From positions 1,612,001 through 1,676,000 of the forward strand of contig NZ_WUPT01000001.1 in NCBI RefSeq assembly GCF_009830125.1: 64,000 nucleotides of DNA. Direction: 5' to 3'. This DNA comes from Kangsaoukella pontilimi (lineage in GTDB: Bacteria; Pseudomonadota; Alphaproteobacteria; Rhodobacterales; Rhodobacteraceae). The notes under the pieces are model-generated. The model did no database searches. It was not told the DNA's origin and saw only the letters and a program-made list of their open reading frames with translations. The position numbers and the translations under genes are program-made. Below, piece after piece: positions 51,903 to 60,714 of this stretch (position 1 is the stretch's first letter; every line of letters begins with the position of its first letter).

Positions 51903-53942
51903 ATGACGGAAGACGCACTGGTCATTTTCACGCCTTCGGGCAAACGCGGGCGGTTCGCAAAGGGCACGCCCGTCCTGACCGCTGCGCGGCAGTTGGGCGT
52001 GGACCTGGATTCCGTCTGCGGCGGGCGCGGCATCTGCTCGAAATGTCAGGTCAGCCCAGGCTATGGCTCGTTCCCCAAGCATGGCGTCACCGTGGCCGAC
52101 GACGCGTTGTCCGAATGGAACGCGGTCGAGGCGCGCTATGACGAAAAGCGGGGCCTGAAGGAAGGGCGCCGTCTCGGGTGTCAGGCCACCATTCAGGGGG
52201 ATGTCGTCATCGACGTCCCCCGCGAAAGCCAGGTCCACAAGCAGGTTGTCCGCAAGGCCGCCACAGCCCGCTCCATCACCATGGACCCGGCCACGCGGCT
52301 CTTTTACGTCGAAGTGCGCGAGCCCGACATGCACGAGCCCTCGGGTGACCTTCAGCGACTGGCCGAGGCACTGAAGGCGGAATGGGGGATCGAGGCACTT
52401 GATGCCCCGCTGGACGTCCTGACCCGTCTGCAGCCCGCCCTCCGCGAGGGGAAATGGGCGGTGACCGTGGCCGTCTGGAAGGACCATCACGCGCCCCGGC
52501 ATGTCCTGATCGACGTCTGGCCCGGCTATTTCGAGGGGCGGCTTTACGGGCTGGCGATCGACCTTGGCTCGACCACGGTGGCCGCGCATCTCTGCGATCT
52601 GAGAAACGGCGAAGTCGTGTCGTCCGCGGGCGTCATGAACCCGCAGATTCGCTTTGGCGAAGACCTGATGAGCCGGGTCTCCTATGCCATGATGAACCCC
52701 GGCGGCGACAAGGAGATGACGGCAGCGATCCGCGCCGCCATGGGTGAACTGGCCGCCGAACTGGCGGCCGACGCTGACATCCCGGCACGGCAGATCGTCG
52801 AGGCCGTGGTCGTCTGCAACCCGGTCATGCACCACCTCCTTCTCGGTATTGACCCGGTCGAACTGGGTCAGGCGCCCTTCGCGCTTGCAACGTCCGATGC
52901 CGTCCACGGGATGGCCGCCGAGATCGGCCTGACCACGATCAACCCTGCTGCAAAAAGCTACATCCTGCCCTGTATCGCCGGTCATGTGGGGGCCGACTGC
53001 GCCGCCGTCGCGCTGTCGGAAGAGCCCTACAAGTCCGAAGACCTGGTGCTGATCTGCGACGTGGGAACGAATGCCGAGATCCTGCTCGGTGACAAGACGC
53101 GCGTTCTGGCCTGCTCATCGCCCACCGGACCGGCCTTCGAGGGTGCGCAAATCTCCTCCGGCCAACGCGCCGCGCCCGGCGCCATCGAGCGGGTCGAGAT
53201 CGACCCCGCCACAAAGGAACCGCGCTTCAAGGTGATCGGCTCCGATCTCTGGTCGGACGAGCCGGGCTTCGACGCCACCGTCGCCACCACGGGCGTCACC
53301 GGCATCTGCGGTTCGGGCATTATCGAAGCAGTGGCGGAAATGCGCATCGCCGGTCTGGTGGACCCCTCCGGGCTGATCGGTTCGGCAGAGGCGACCGGCA
53401 CCCAGCGATGCGTGCCCGAGGGACGGACACATGCCTACGTGCTCTACGATGGCACCGCCGAGGGTGGGCCGCGCATTTCGGTGACCCAGGGCGATATCCG
53501 CGCCATCCAGCTCGCGAAATCGGCGCTCTATGCGGGCGCGCGTCTGCTGATGGATGCGCTCGAGGTCGACAAGGTCGACCGCGTTGTCCTCGCCGGAGCC
53601 TTTGGCGCCCACATCTCGCCCAAACACGCGATGGTTCTGGGCATGATCCCCGATTGCGCGCTCGACCGGGTCACCTCCGCCGGCAACGCCGCCGGCACCG
53701 GGGCGCGGATTGCGCTCTGCGACCTGTCTGCCCGAGGTCGGATCGAGGAAGAAGTGCACCGCATTCACAAGGTCGAAACCGCCATCGAGCCGCGTTTTCA
53801 GGAGCATTTCGTCGCGGCCAACGCGATCCCACATGCCACCGCCCCCTTCCCCGAACTCGGACAGGTGGTCACCCTGCCCGACGTGTCGTTCAACGTGGGC
53901 GACGGCGAAGGTGGCGGGCGCCGGAGACGTCGGCGCGGTTGA
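51903..53942 (+). CDS. RACo/RamA-type corrinoid-protein reductive activator (DUF4445, ASKHA)
   Basis: 679 residues. An N-terminal [2Fe-2S] ferredoxin domain (Cys in DSVCGGRGICSKCQV and RRLGCQA) is followed by a linker and a large actin-like (ASKHA) ATPase: GLAIDLGSTTVAAHL, ICDVGTNAEIL, GTGARIAL. These proteins use ATP to reduce inactive Co(II) cobalamin in corrinoid enzymes. It has a Gly/Arg-rich C-terminus (GGGRRRRRRG). It follows the methyltransferase after 44 bases. Confidence 0.92.
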   Translation: MTEDALVIFTPSGKRGRFAKGTPVLTAARQLGVDLDSVCGGRGICSKCQVSPGYGSFPKHGVTVADDALSEWNAVEARYDEKRGLKEGRRLGCQATIQGDVVIDVPRESQVHKQVVRKAATARSITMDPATRLFYVEVREPDMHEPSGDLQRLAEALKAEWGIEALDAPLDVLTRLQPALREGKWAVTVAVWKDHHAPRHVLIDVWPGYFEGRLYGLAIDLGSTTVAAHLCDLRNGEVVSSAGVMNPQIRFGEDLMSRVSYAMMNPGGDKEMTAAIRAAMGELAAELAADADIPARQIVEAVVVCNPVMHHLLLGIDPVELGQAPFALATSDAVHGMAAEIGLTTINPAAKSYILPCIAGHVGADCAAVALSEEPYKSEDLVLICDVGTNAEILLGDKTRVLACSSPTGPAFEGAQISSGQRAAPGAIERVEIDPATKEPRFKVIGSDLWSDEPGFDATVATTGVTGICGSGIIEAVAEMRIAGLVDPSGLIGSAEATGTQRCVPEGRTHAYVLYDGTAEGGPRISVTQGDIRAIQLAKSALYAGARLLMDALEVDKVDRVVLAGAFGAHISPKHAMVLGMIPDCALDRVTSAGNAAGTGARIALCDLSARGRIEEEVHRIHKVETAIEPRFQEHFVAANAIPHATAPFPELGQVVTLPDVSFNVGDGEGGGRRRRRRG

Positions 53943-53982
53943 TCTTGACCGGCAAAGCCGCTGGCCCTAGGAGAGAGCCGAC

Positions 53983-54056
53983 GCGGGTGTAGCTCAATGG
54001 TAGAGCAGGAGCTTCCCAAGCTTAAGACGAGGGTTCGATTCCCTTCACCCGCTCCA
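53983..54056 (+). tRNA. tRNA-Gly (anticodon CCC)
   Basis: Acceptor GCGGGTG pairs with CACCCGC; D-arm TAGCTCAATGGTAGAGCA; anticodon loop TTCCCAA gives CCC; T-arm GAGGGTTCGATTCCCTT; encoded CCA. The lower anticodon stem has a G-A mismatch. It is the last core gene before the accessory region, a classic island attachment site. Confidence 0.95.
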
Positions 54057-54195
54057 AGGTTTCCAGGCACTTAGCTACAGACTTGTAAGTCGGAGTATCG
54101 TAGATACCCGTTCGGGGCCCGATAACTCTGTCATTTCGAAAACGCGGGCACGAATTCGGCGCTTGGGACACTTAGGCACTGAAATAGTCTACAAA

Positions 54196-55602
54196 TCAGC
54201 GCGCAGAGTCTGGTATTACATTCCCTGTCAATAGGTCGCACATCTCCTCTTTGGTAAGGTTCGAGACGGCGCTTGGCTGATCTCCGTCGCCGAGCAGACT
54301 TCGCGCCAGTGCTGACTTGCGCTCCAGCGCAGTGACGACCGCTTCTTCGATCGTATCCGCCGCGAGCATCCGGACGTAAGTCACTGGCTGGGTCTGCCCA
54401 ATCCGGTGATTGCGATCCTGGCTCTGCGCATAGTGGTCGTATCGCCAAGACAGCGACTCATAGACTGTGTAGCTAGCAGAAGTGAGCGTGAAGCCTGTCC
54501 CGGCGGCTGCCGGGTTCGCCACCAAGACCCGAGTTTCGGGATCAGTCTGAAAACGGCGTGCAATCTCCTGGCGTTCGTCATTTGGAGTGGCGCCGTAAAT
54601 GGCTACAGCGCCGGGCAGCTCATCTAGGAGTTCCTCGATCGTCCTGATGTAGTTTGACCAAACGATGACCTTCCGCTCGGGAACTGAGAGGATGTCCGTC
54701 ATCAGCCCTGCAAGAGCATCGAACTTCGCGGGACGCGCCTTTAGCTCCGGGAAGATTAGGCGCGGGTTGCTGGCGATCTGGATCAGGCGCGTGAGCTTCG
54801 ACAGAGCGGTCGAGGCGAAGGCACGGTACTCTTCTCCCGACATCGCGCGAATCTCAGCTACCATCTCGTCCCGCATCTGATCGTAGATCCGCCGCTGCCA
54901 TTGCGGCAGTTCCACTCGCAGATCGACATACGATTTCTCCGGCAAGTCTAAGCACTGCTCCTTAGTGCGGCGGAACACGAGCCTTTCCAGGGTCGGCTGC
55001 GCAAAAGAAGCTGTGGGGTCTTCATCCAGTTGGGCTGCGAAGGTTTCAAGCGAGCCGAGCGAGCGGGATCCGGGCTCAAGGATATCAATTTGAGTGTAAA
55101 GGTCTGTCGCAGTATTGGTGACCGGTGTGCCGGAAAGTAGCCACCGGTACTTGCAGTGCGGCGCGACAGACCTCATCGCCGCGGACGTCTGCGATTTCCA
55201 ATTTTTGGCGGCGTGGGACTCATCGAGCACCAAAGCTGTTCGCTGCCTCTGGCAGAGCGCAGTAAGAGCGGTCGTTTCAGCCCGCGCAGTCTCGTAGCTC
55301 GTTATTACGACCCTTGCGCTAGACTGGCTAAATGCAGTCCGCCGAGTCTTGGGTGGTCCCTCCACCACCTCCCACGAAACGTTCGGGGCAAATTTACGAA
55401 ACTCAGCAGCCCAATTGCGTTTGAGCGAATTCGGACAGATCACGAGGAGCTTGTCCGCCCACCCCGCCTCGAGGAGTTTTCTGAACGACTCTATGGCGAC
55501 AAAGGTCTTACCAAGCCCCTGTTCAAAAGCCAGTAGCCCTTGGCCGCGTTCCGTCAGGAACTCGACGCCCTCACGCTGGTGTGCGAGCAGCTCGAAGCCC
55601 AT
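54196..55602 (-). CDS. SNF2-family DEAD/DEAH helicase (island)
   Basis: 468 residues, compact. Walker A AFEQGLGKTFVAIE, DESH in ALVLDESHAAKNWK, motif III LLSGTPVTN, motif V/VI NPAAAGTGFTLTSAS and QSQDRNHRIGQTQPV. Such proteins remodel DNA-protein complexes or translocate on DNA. The ATG at 55602 lies 1 base after the stop of the ParB-like gene, so the two are translationally coupled. No nuclease domain is attached. Confidence 0.9.
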   Translation of the reverse strand: MGFELLAHQREGVEFLTERGQGLLAFEQGLGKTFVAIESFRKLLEAGWADKLLVICPNSLKRNWAAEFRKFAPNVSWEVVEGPPKTRRTAFSQSSARVVITSYETARAETTALTALCQRQRTALVLDESHAAKNWKSQTSAAMRSVAPHCKYRWLLSGTPVTNTATDLYTQIDILEPGSRSLGSLETFAAQLDEDPTASFAQPTLERLVFRRTKEQCLDLPEKSYVDLRVELPQWQRRIYDQMRDEMVAEIRAMSGEEYRAFASTALSKLTRLIQIASNPRLIFPELKARPAKFDALAGLMTDILSVPERKVIVWSNYIRTIEELLDELPGAVAIYGATPNDERQEIARRFQTDPETRVLVANPAAAGTGFTLTSASYTVYESLSWRYDHYAQSQDRNHRIGQTQPVTYVRMLAADTIEEAVVTALERKSALARSLLGDGDQPSAVSNLTKEEMCDLLTGNVIPDSAR

Positions 55603-55603
55603 T

Positions 55604-56872
55604 TCAAGTTGCCCCGCGCCCGCCGTGCGTTTTGACCATGCCGATGAAGTACTCATAGGCGTCGGTGAACTCGTCCAGCTCGTCCTGAGGCAGATCCCGC
55701 ACATCCGCACGGCTCACCCTATTTAGCATTTGCGTAGCTTTCTTGATTGAGACTCGATAGGTGGACACGCCGTCATGCACCTTTTCTTCGATCAAATCGA
55801 TGGCGCGACCGAGTTCGGCAATATCCTCCTCATCGAACTCCGAGTCTCCCCTGTCGATGGCGCGCTTTAGCGTTTGGGTAAGTCCCGCGATCTTTGCCTT
55901 CGGGCTGCTGCCCTTGCTTTCAACCTCTCGGGCTAGCCTATTGGCGACGTGCTCCTCACCGGACTTGAGCTGCTCCCAAGCCTCGGGGTCGTCGTAGAAC
56001 TCCTTGAGAAACCGCGCATCGCGGTATTCCTTGAAGACCCCGTTTTGAACCATGCCAAACACGTCCTCGCGCAAGTCGTCGTACGCAGGGTTGTCGTACT
56101 CACGCAACTTTGAGCCGATGATGCGCGCCTTGCTGATCTCCTCCAATACGCTGAAGTTCCGCGCGGTGAAGCGGTCAATCGGCTCGCTACCGAGCCGCTC
56201 CACGTCAACGTGCTCCTTGAACTGCAAGGCGAACTCGTAGGCGCTCTTAAGTCGGTTCACCCACGCGAGCGACTTCTCCATGTATTGTGCCATCTGCGCC
56301 TGATTCATCACTGGCGGCTGACCATTCACCCCGACCACTTTCTCATGGATGAACTTGGCTTGGATGTACCTGTCCCATGCGCGTACGCCCGAGCCGCGCA
56401 CGTGAATGCGAGCCAGCAAAATTGCCTGCTCGAGTTCTCCAAAGTTGGGTGGCAAGACCTTTGCCTTGACGCGCCGGAACGTGCCTTCCTTGATCCCCGA
56501 AGTGTACTTCTTGTCGAGGGTGCGGAGGACACATACTCGGGTGGCGCCTTCGAGAACAAGGAACTTCGACGTCTCGTTCGGGCGCCATACGTAGATTGGC
56601 TCCATCTGGCCAAGATCGTCGATCGATTTCCTCAGGGCGTCGTAGCCCTTGGTCATTTCCAAAGCAGCCTCCAGCTCAGTCTCCGAGTTGATTCCGGTTA
56701 CCGGGAGGTAGGACTGCAACCTCGGGTTAAGCCCCCACAGCCGGACCTCGTCATGGACGTCGAGCTGCACCTCCTCGAGGGCCCACTCTGAGGCTCCGTA
56801 CTTCTCATGGTGGACGCGAACAGGCGGCCTGCTCGCCCCCGTTGCGGCATCCATTGTTTCAGCGGATCCCAT
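55604..56872 (-). CDS. ParB/Spo0J-like protein (island)
   Basis: 422 residues. The N-terminal ParB-like part has LNPRLQSYLPVTG, then GYDALRKSIDDLGQMEPIYV and FLVLEGATRVCVLRTL, where classical ParB has GERR. The middle has a helix-turn-helix-like segment (NQAQMAQYMEKSLAWVNRLK), and the C-terminal ~200 residues are helical. AAGGAGAG precedes the ATG. It has no ParA partner nearby and lies beside a helicase and restriction-modification genes, so a defence or DNA-surveillance function is more likely than chromosome partition. Confidence 0.85.
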   Translation of the reverse strand: MGSAETMDAATGASRPPVRVHHEKYGASEWALEEVQLDVHDEVRLWGLNPRLQSYLPVTGINSETELEAALEMTKGYDALRKSIDDLGQMEPIYVWRPNETSKFLVLEGATRVCVLRTLDKKYTSGIKEGTFRRVKAKVLPPNFGELEQAILLARIHVRGSGVRAWDRYIQAKFIHEKVVGVNGQPPVMNQAQMAQYMEKSLAWVNRLKSAYEFALQFKEHVDVERLGSEPIDRFTARNFSVLEEISKARIIGSKLREYDNPAYDDLREDVFGMVQNGVFKEYRDARFLKEFYDDPEAWEQLKSGEEHVANRLAREVESKGSSPKAKIAGLTQTLKRAIDRGDSEFDEEDIAELGRAIDLIEEKVHDGVSTYRVSIKKATQMLNRVSRADVRDLPQDELDEFTDAYEYFIGMVKTHGGRGAT

Positions 56873-56891
56873 TGCACTCTCCTTGCGTGAC

Positions 56892-56913
56892 TTGCTGTAG
56901 CAAGCTCTAGCAA
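56892..56913. promoter_or_regulatory. Palindrome plus half-site in the divergent island promoter
   Basis: TTGCT-GT-AGCAA (56892-56903) is a 12-base palindrome, and a third AGCAA lies exactly 10 bp further on (56909-56913), so the half-sites face the same side of the helix. It is in the 151-base gap between the ParB-like and NotI-like genes and may be the operator that couples both transcripts. Confidence 0.45.
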
Positions 56914-57023
56914 TCTCAATTTAGTCCGTCAAGAGATGGGTGAGTTGAATTTTTATCCACTTCGAATTGACCTGAGACGCAATATGTTGTGCCATCCCTC
57001 GGAGAGAGGCGCAGGGCATCGTA

Positions 57024-58043
57024 TTGGCAGAGCGATTCCACATTGGTGAGTGGTACGGAAAACCGTTCCTAAACCTGACCGAGGAGGAGCGTGTCCAAAT
57101 GGCTCGCCACAAGGTGGGCGGGTCCGCGATGAAAAAGCCCGATGTAGAGCGCTTGGCTGCCTTGGAGGATAAGGCCGAAACTACAACACTTGATGCACGA
57201 GAAGAGCAGCAACTGCATGATCTCACGCTGAAGCTGGATGAACAGCAGCGAAACGAACGTCCGTGCCCTTTTCGAACTGATATGAGGCACCCGACCTGCA
57301 CCAAGCCCGGCGGCGTGTGCTCACTACAGCTGCTGAGTGACGACAACGGGCAGATCCGAGCTGCGGAAGGTGAGAGAGGGATGCTCAGGGCACTTTGTCC
57401 CTACAGGTTTCACCAGGACGACACAGTGTTCCGTCATATCGGCGAACACCTTTTGGACGATCCCGCACCGAAACAGGTTGGTGAAGTCGGCTTTCTAGAG
57501 TCCACCGGCAACCTAGACAGCGCCCCGGGCGAGAATGTTGGCCGGATCGACATGATCCTTTACAGCCCCGCTTCAGCGATGGGTGCTCCAGCAAAATGGG
57601 CAGCGGTAGAGATTCAGGCAGTTTATTTCTCGGGGCGCGAGATGGGGCTTGAGTTTCGCCACCTCGACAAGACAGCTGGGCGCCTCTCGATGGCTCAGGC
57701 CAAGCGGCGACCAGATTACCGCAGCAGTGGGCCCAAACGGCTCATGCCACAGCTGCAAATCAAAGTCCCAACGCTGCGAAGATGGGGAAAGAAAATGGGC
57801 ATCGTCGTGGACATCCCCTTCTTTATGTCGATGGGCAACATGCGAACTGTGGAAAATGTCTCGAATGCCGACATCGTCTGGTACCTGGTGGACTTCAGGT
57901 CGGTGCCCGGGGAGGACATACGACGCCTGGAGGTCGTGCGTGAAGTCTATACGACACTGGAAGACTCCATCGAGGGACTGACCGGCGGCGTGCCGGTTTC
58001 GCTCGATGAGTTCGAAAAGAGGATTGCGTCCAAGATAAGCTGA
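57024..58043 (+). CDS. NotI-family restriction endonuclease
   Basis: 339 residues. Cys positions match the metal-bound Cys4 site of NotI: RPCPF, then PTCTKPGGVCSL and ALCPYRF. The PD-(D/E)XK core is visible as GRIDMILYS (Asp) and AAVEIQAVYFSG (Glu-x-Gln). An acidic/Gln-rich N-terminal insert (about 50-80) is unlike NotI. I used a TTG start at 57024 behind GCAGGG; ATG 57099 is the alternative. The recognition site may be GC-rich but cannot be inferred. Confidence 0.83.
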   Translation: MAERFHIGEWYGKPFLNLTEEERVQMARHKVGGSAMKKPDVERLAALEDKAETTTLDAREEQQLHDLTLKLDEQQRNERPCPFRTDMRHPTCTKPGGVCSLQLLSDDNGQIRAAEGERGMLRALCPYRFHQDDTVFRHIGEHLLDDPAPKQVGEVGFLESTGNLDSAPGENVGRIDMILYSPASAMGAPAKWAAVEIQAVYFSGREMGLEFRHLDKTAGRLSMAQAKRRPDYRSSGPKRLMPQLQIKVPTLRRWGKKMGIVVDIPFFMSMGNMRTVENVSNADIVWYLVDFRSVPGEDIRRLEVVREVYTTLEDSIEGLTGGVPVSLDEFEKRIASKIS

Positions 58044-58117
58044 TGGGGCTGTTGCCCAGTTAACGTTTCTTATATAAGTTCAGCACAAAACAAGAACAAA
58101 ACAGACAGGCATCCATC

Positions 58118-59236
58118 ATGAAAAAGACTGCGATAGATCTTTTTTGCGGAGCTGGCGGACTATCGGCAGGTCTCGAAATGGCCGGCTTCACCGTGCTCGC
58201 TGGTAACGACATCTTCCAGGCAGCAGGTCGCACTTTCTGTCAGACACATCCGAACGCGCGGTTCCTGCCTGGTCCGATCGAGGATCTAAGTGTTGAAGCC
58301 GTGATGGAAGCTACGGGATTGCAGCGCAAAGAGCTGACGGTGCTCGTCGGGGGGCCGCCCTGCCAAGCCTACTCCGTTTACAACCATCAGCGCAGCATGG
58401 ACGATTCAAGAGCGACCTTGTTCCGGGAATATCTCCGTATTGTTGACGGCCTTCGACCTGAGTGGATCGTTATGGAGAACGTAACCGGTATCTATTCGAT
58501 CGGAGGCGGCGCGGCCGTAAGAGCTATCAAGGATGAACTCTCGGCGATTGGCTACAAGGTGGAAGAGAAGGTACTCCGCGCTGAGGACTACGGCGTACCG
58601 CAAGAACGAAGGCGGGTCGTTTTCATTGGGAACAGGCTGGGTCTGCCCATCTCGCACCCGGAGCCGACACATGGGCCGGGCCTCACACCCTTTGTTAGCA
58701 TCAAAGATGCAATCAGTGATCTGCCGCCACTCGAGAACGGGGAGGACTCAGGTGCGAAGGCCTACGCATCGGAGCCGAACTGTGACTACCAGCGCCTGTT
58801 GCGCGGCAACAGGACAAAGGTCAGCAACCACTCCGCTCCAAGACTCGGGGCAATCAACATAGAACGAATGGCACATATTCCCCCAGGCGGCAGCTGGAGA
58901 GACATCCCGATCGACCTGCTCCCTGCAGGAATGAAACGGGCTAAACGAAGTGACCACACAAAGCGCTATGGTCGAATGACTTGGGATGGCCTTTCCTGCA
59001 CCGTCCTGACGAAGTGCGATGTCCATTGGGGCGCTTACATACATCCAGACCAGGACCGCGCAATCTCAGTGCGTGAAGCTGCACGTCTGCAGTCATTCCC
59101 AGACTGGTTTGAGTTTTCGGGCTCCAGGACCGAACAGTATGTTCAAGTAGGCAATGCCGTGCCGCCGCTCCTCGGTCGAGCCATCGGAGAACATCTCAAT
59201 TTGCTTTTCCTTGGCGCCGATCGAGAGGCTGCATAA
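58118..59236 (+). CDS. dcm: C5-cytosine DNA methyltransferase (island)
   Basis: 372 residues with all C5 motifs: I AIDLFCGAGGLSAGLEMAG, IV VGGPPCQAYS (catalytic Cys), VI MENVTGI, VIII PQERRRVVFIG, and IX/X EQYVQVGNAVPPLL. The variable region between VIII and IX is about 90 residues and sets the site. It is 74 bases after the NotI-like gene and is followed by Vsr, so it probably protects host DNA from the endonuclease. Confidence 0.94.
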   Translation: MKKTAIDLFCGAGGLSAGLEMAGFTVLAGNDIFQAAGRTFCQTHPNARFLPGPIEDLSVEAVMEATGLQRKELTVLVGGPPCQAYSVYNHQRSMDDSRATLFREYLRIVDGLRPEWIVMENVTGIYSIGGGAAVRAIKDELSAIGYKVEEKVLRAEDYGVPQERRRVVFIGNRLGLPISHPEPTHGPGLTPFVSIKDAISDLPPLENGEDSGAKAYASEPNCDYQRLLRGNRTKVSNHSAPRLGAINIERMAHIPPGGSWRDIPIDLLPAGMKRAKRSDHTKRYGRMTWDGLSCTVLTKCDVHWGAYIHPDQDRAISVREAARLQSFPDWFEFSGSRTEQYVQVGNAVPPLLGRAIGEHLNLLFLGADREAA

Positions 59237-59248
59237 CGCCTAGATCCC

Positions 59249-59686
59249 GTGGCTGACCGGATCACGAAGGAGCGCCGAAGCGAGAACATGCGGCGCATCC
59301 GTTCAAAGGACATGAAACCGGAAATGCATGTCCGACGGATTGTCCACGGAATGGGGTACCGTTTCCGTCTCCACAGGAAAGACTTGCCCGGCAAACCTGA
59401 CCTTGTTTTCGGCCCACGCAAGGCAGTTGTTTTTGTCCACGGCTGCTTCTGGCATCAGCACAACTGCCGTGCAGGCCGGATCCCTTCCTCAAACTCCGAC
59501 TACTGGACACCGAAGCTCGCGCGCAACGTCGAACGGGACGTCTCGGCCCGCACAGCGCTAGAAGAAGCAGGCTGGCGAGTGCTAGTCGTTTGGGAATGTG
59601 AGCTGAAGGACGAGGCCGCTATTCGCAAAAGGCTTCGAAGATTCTTAGGGCCGGCCGGTGCAACGCGAGGAAATACCGTTTGCTAG
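59249..59686 (+). CDS. vsr: Very short patch repair endonuclease (Vsr)
   Basis: 145 residues. Vsr signatures: ENMRRIRSKDMKPEMHVRRI at the N-terminus, LPGKPDLVFG with the catalytic Asp, and VFVHGCFWHQHNC with the zinc-site His/Cys. It cuts next to T in T:G mismatches made by deamination of 5-methylcytosine. Its partner is the C5 methyltransferase 12 bases upstream. A GTG start at 59249 is used. Confidence 0.93.
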   Translation: MADRITKERRSENMRRIRSKDMKPEMHVRRIVHGMGYRFRLHRKDLPGKPDLVFGPRKAVVFVHGCFWHQHNCRAGRIPSSNSDYWTPKLARNVERDVSARTALEEAGWRVLVVWECELKDEAAIRKRLRRFLGPAGATRGNTVC

Positions 59687-59809
59687 AGAGTTTGTCCTTT
59701 CCCCTTTTGCGCAAGGGCCTCAACTATTCGGCGACCATCAAGAGACATACTGAGCGATGCAAGGCCGGCAGATTGCCGGCCCTGACATCGGCCAATCAGC
59801 ATTGGTCTG

Positions 59810-60037
59810 TTAGAAATCCGCCTTCTGAACCTCACGGCTGGCAGGCACGAACGCATTCTTGTTGCGCACTTTGCACCGGTACCACCTGATCGAAGCATCC
59901 GATGTGCGGGCAGTCGGGAACCGCTTCCGCACGATGGTCAGAACATCGCTGTTATTGAAGCCAGCCAGAATCAGCTGCTCCGCGAAGTGGCCGATGGCGC
60001 CACGGGGCGTGTGTGCGAGCATATTGTCGTAGGGCAT
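59810..60037 (-). CDS. Small conserved-type protein of unknown function
   Basis: 75 residues from the ATG at 60037. Sequence such as IGHFAEQLILAGFNNSDVLT and TSDASIRWYRCKVRNK looks like small proteins I have seen in Rhodobacteraceae mobile DNA; it is helical, basic, and could bind DNA. The start lacks a strong ribosome binding site. Convergent with vsr. Confidence 0.6.
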   Translation of the reverse strand: MPYDNMLAHTPRGAIGHFAEQLILAGFNNSDVLTIVRKRFPTARTSDASIRWYRCKVRNKNAFVPASREVQKADF

Positions 60038-60375
60038 ATCAGGTTCTCTCTTTGAAGTTTCGCCTGACAACCCATAAAGACCACATTTTCCCAGCTGGAT
60101 ATTATTATTTATCCTGCAACGCTAGGCGTCTTTTCCTGCAATTACAGTGGCTTGGCATTTTGCCGCGCGCAACTGTAATAAATCGTGATTGTTGATGCTG
60201 ACCTTGCGTGAGAGGAATTTCCCGACTTGACCAAGCGGAACTTACCTCGCGCACAGCTTGACAGAGACCACAGCGGGCAGAGTAAGCAACCCGCCCCGCC
60301 AGACCAGGCCAACGGCGGGGCGGATCTGTTCCGGCCCGTGAGGAGGAACACTCAGCGCCGGCGTCTCTGTTCTAT
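60038..60375. other. Intergenic region in the island, nothing recognised
   Basis: 338 bases. Contains an AT-rich stretch and an inverted repeat ATTACAGT (60141-60148) / ACTGTAAT (60172-60179) with a 23-base spacer. No gene is supported. Confidence 0.4.
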
Positions 60376-60660
60376 TCAGCTGATGTACGCGCCTACGGCG
60401 CGGGCCCCTGCCATGTCGCGCAGCTGGCGCTCCTGCGCTTCGATGGCGATGGCATAGGCCTTGCGGTACACAGGGTCCTTCGTCGCCGCCACGCTGGCGT
60501 CACGTTTGCTCATGCCCTGGGCCTCGAACCGGGCCTGGACTTCCGCGCAGAGGTCTTCAGCGCGCTTCCGGATCGCCCCTCCGTCTGCCTCGGCCTTGGC
60601 CAAAAGGCCATCGAGGGTTCTCAGGGCGTCCATCGCCGCAGATTTGCTGATGCTGGTCAT
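60376..60660 (-). CDS. Small helical protein of unknown function
   Basis: 94 residues from the ATG at 60660, preceded by GAGGAT. Highly helical and charged (LRTLDGLLAKAEADGGAIRK, then AYAIAIEAQERQLRDMAGAR). No recognised family. It shares orientation and 54-base spacing with the upstream coiled-coil gene, so both may form an operon. Confidence 0.6.
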   Translation of the reverse strand: MTSISKSAAMDALRTLDGLLAKAEADGGAIRKRAEDLCAEVQARFEAQGMSKRDASVAATKDPVYRKAYAIAIEAQERQLRDMAGARAVGAYIS

Positions 60661-60714
60661 GTGATCCTCGCTCTTAAGATCTGATTTCATCATCTTGCGA
60701 ACTCCCCGGAACCT

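Noticed and set aside
60227-60457. Plus-strand frame of 76 codons in the island
   Set aside because: Starts at a TTG, composition is not protein-like, and it overlaps the minus-strand helical gene.
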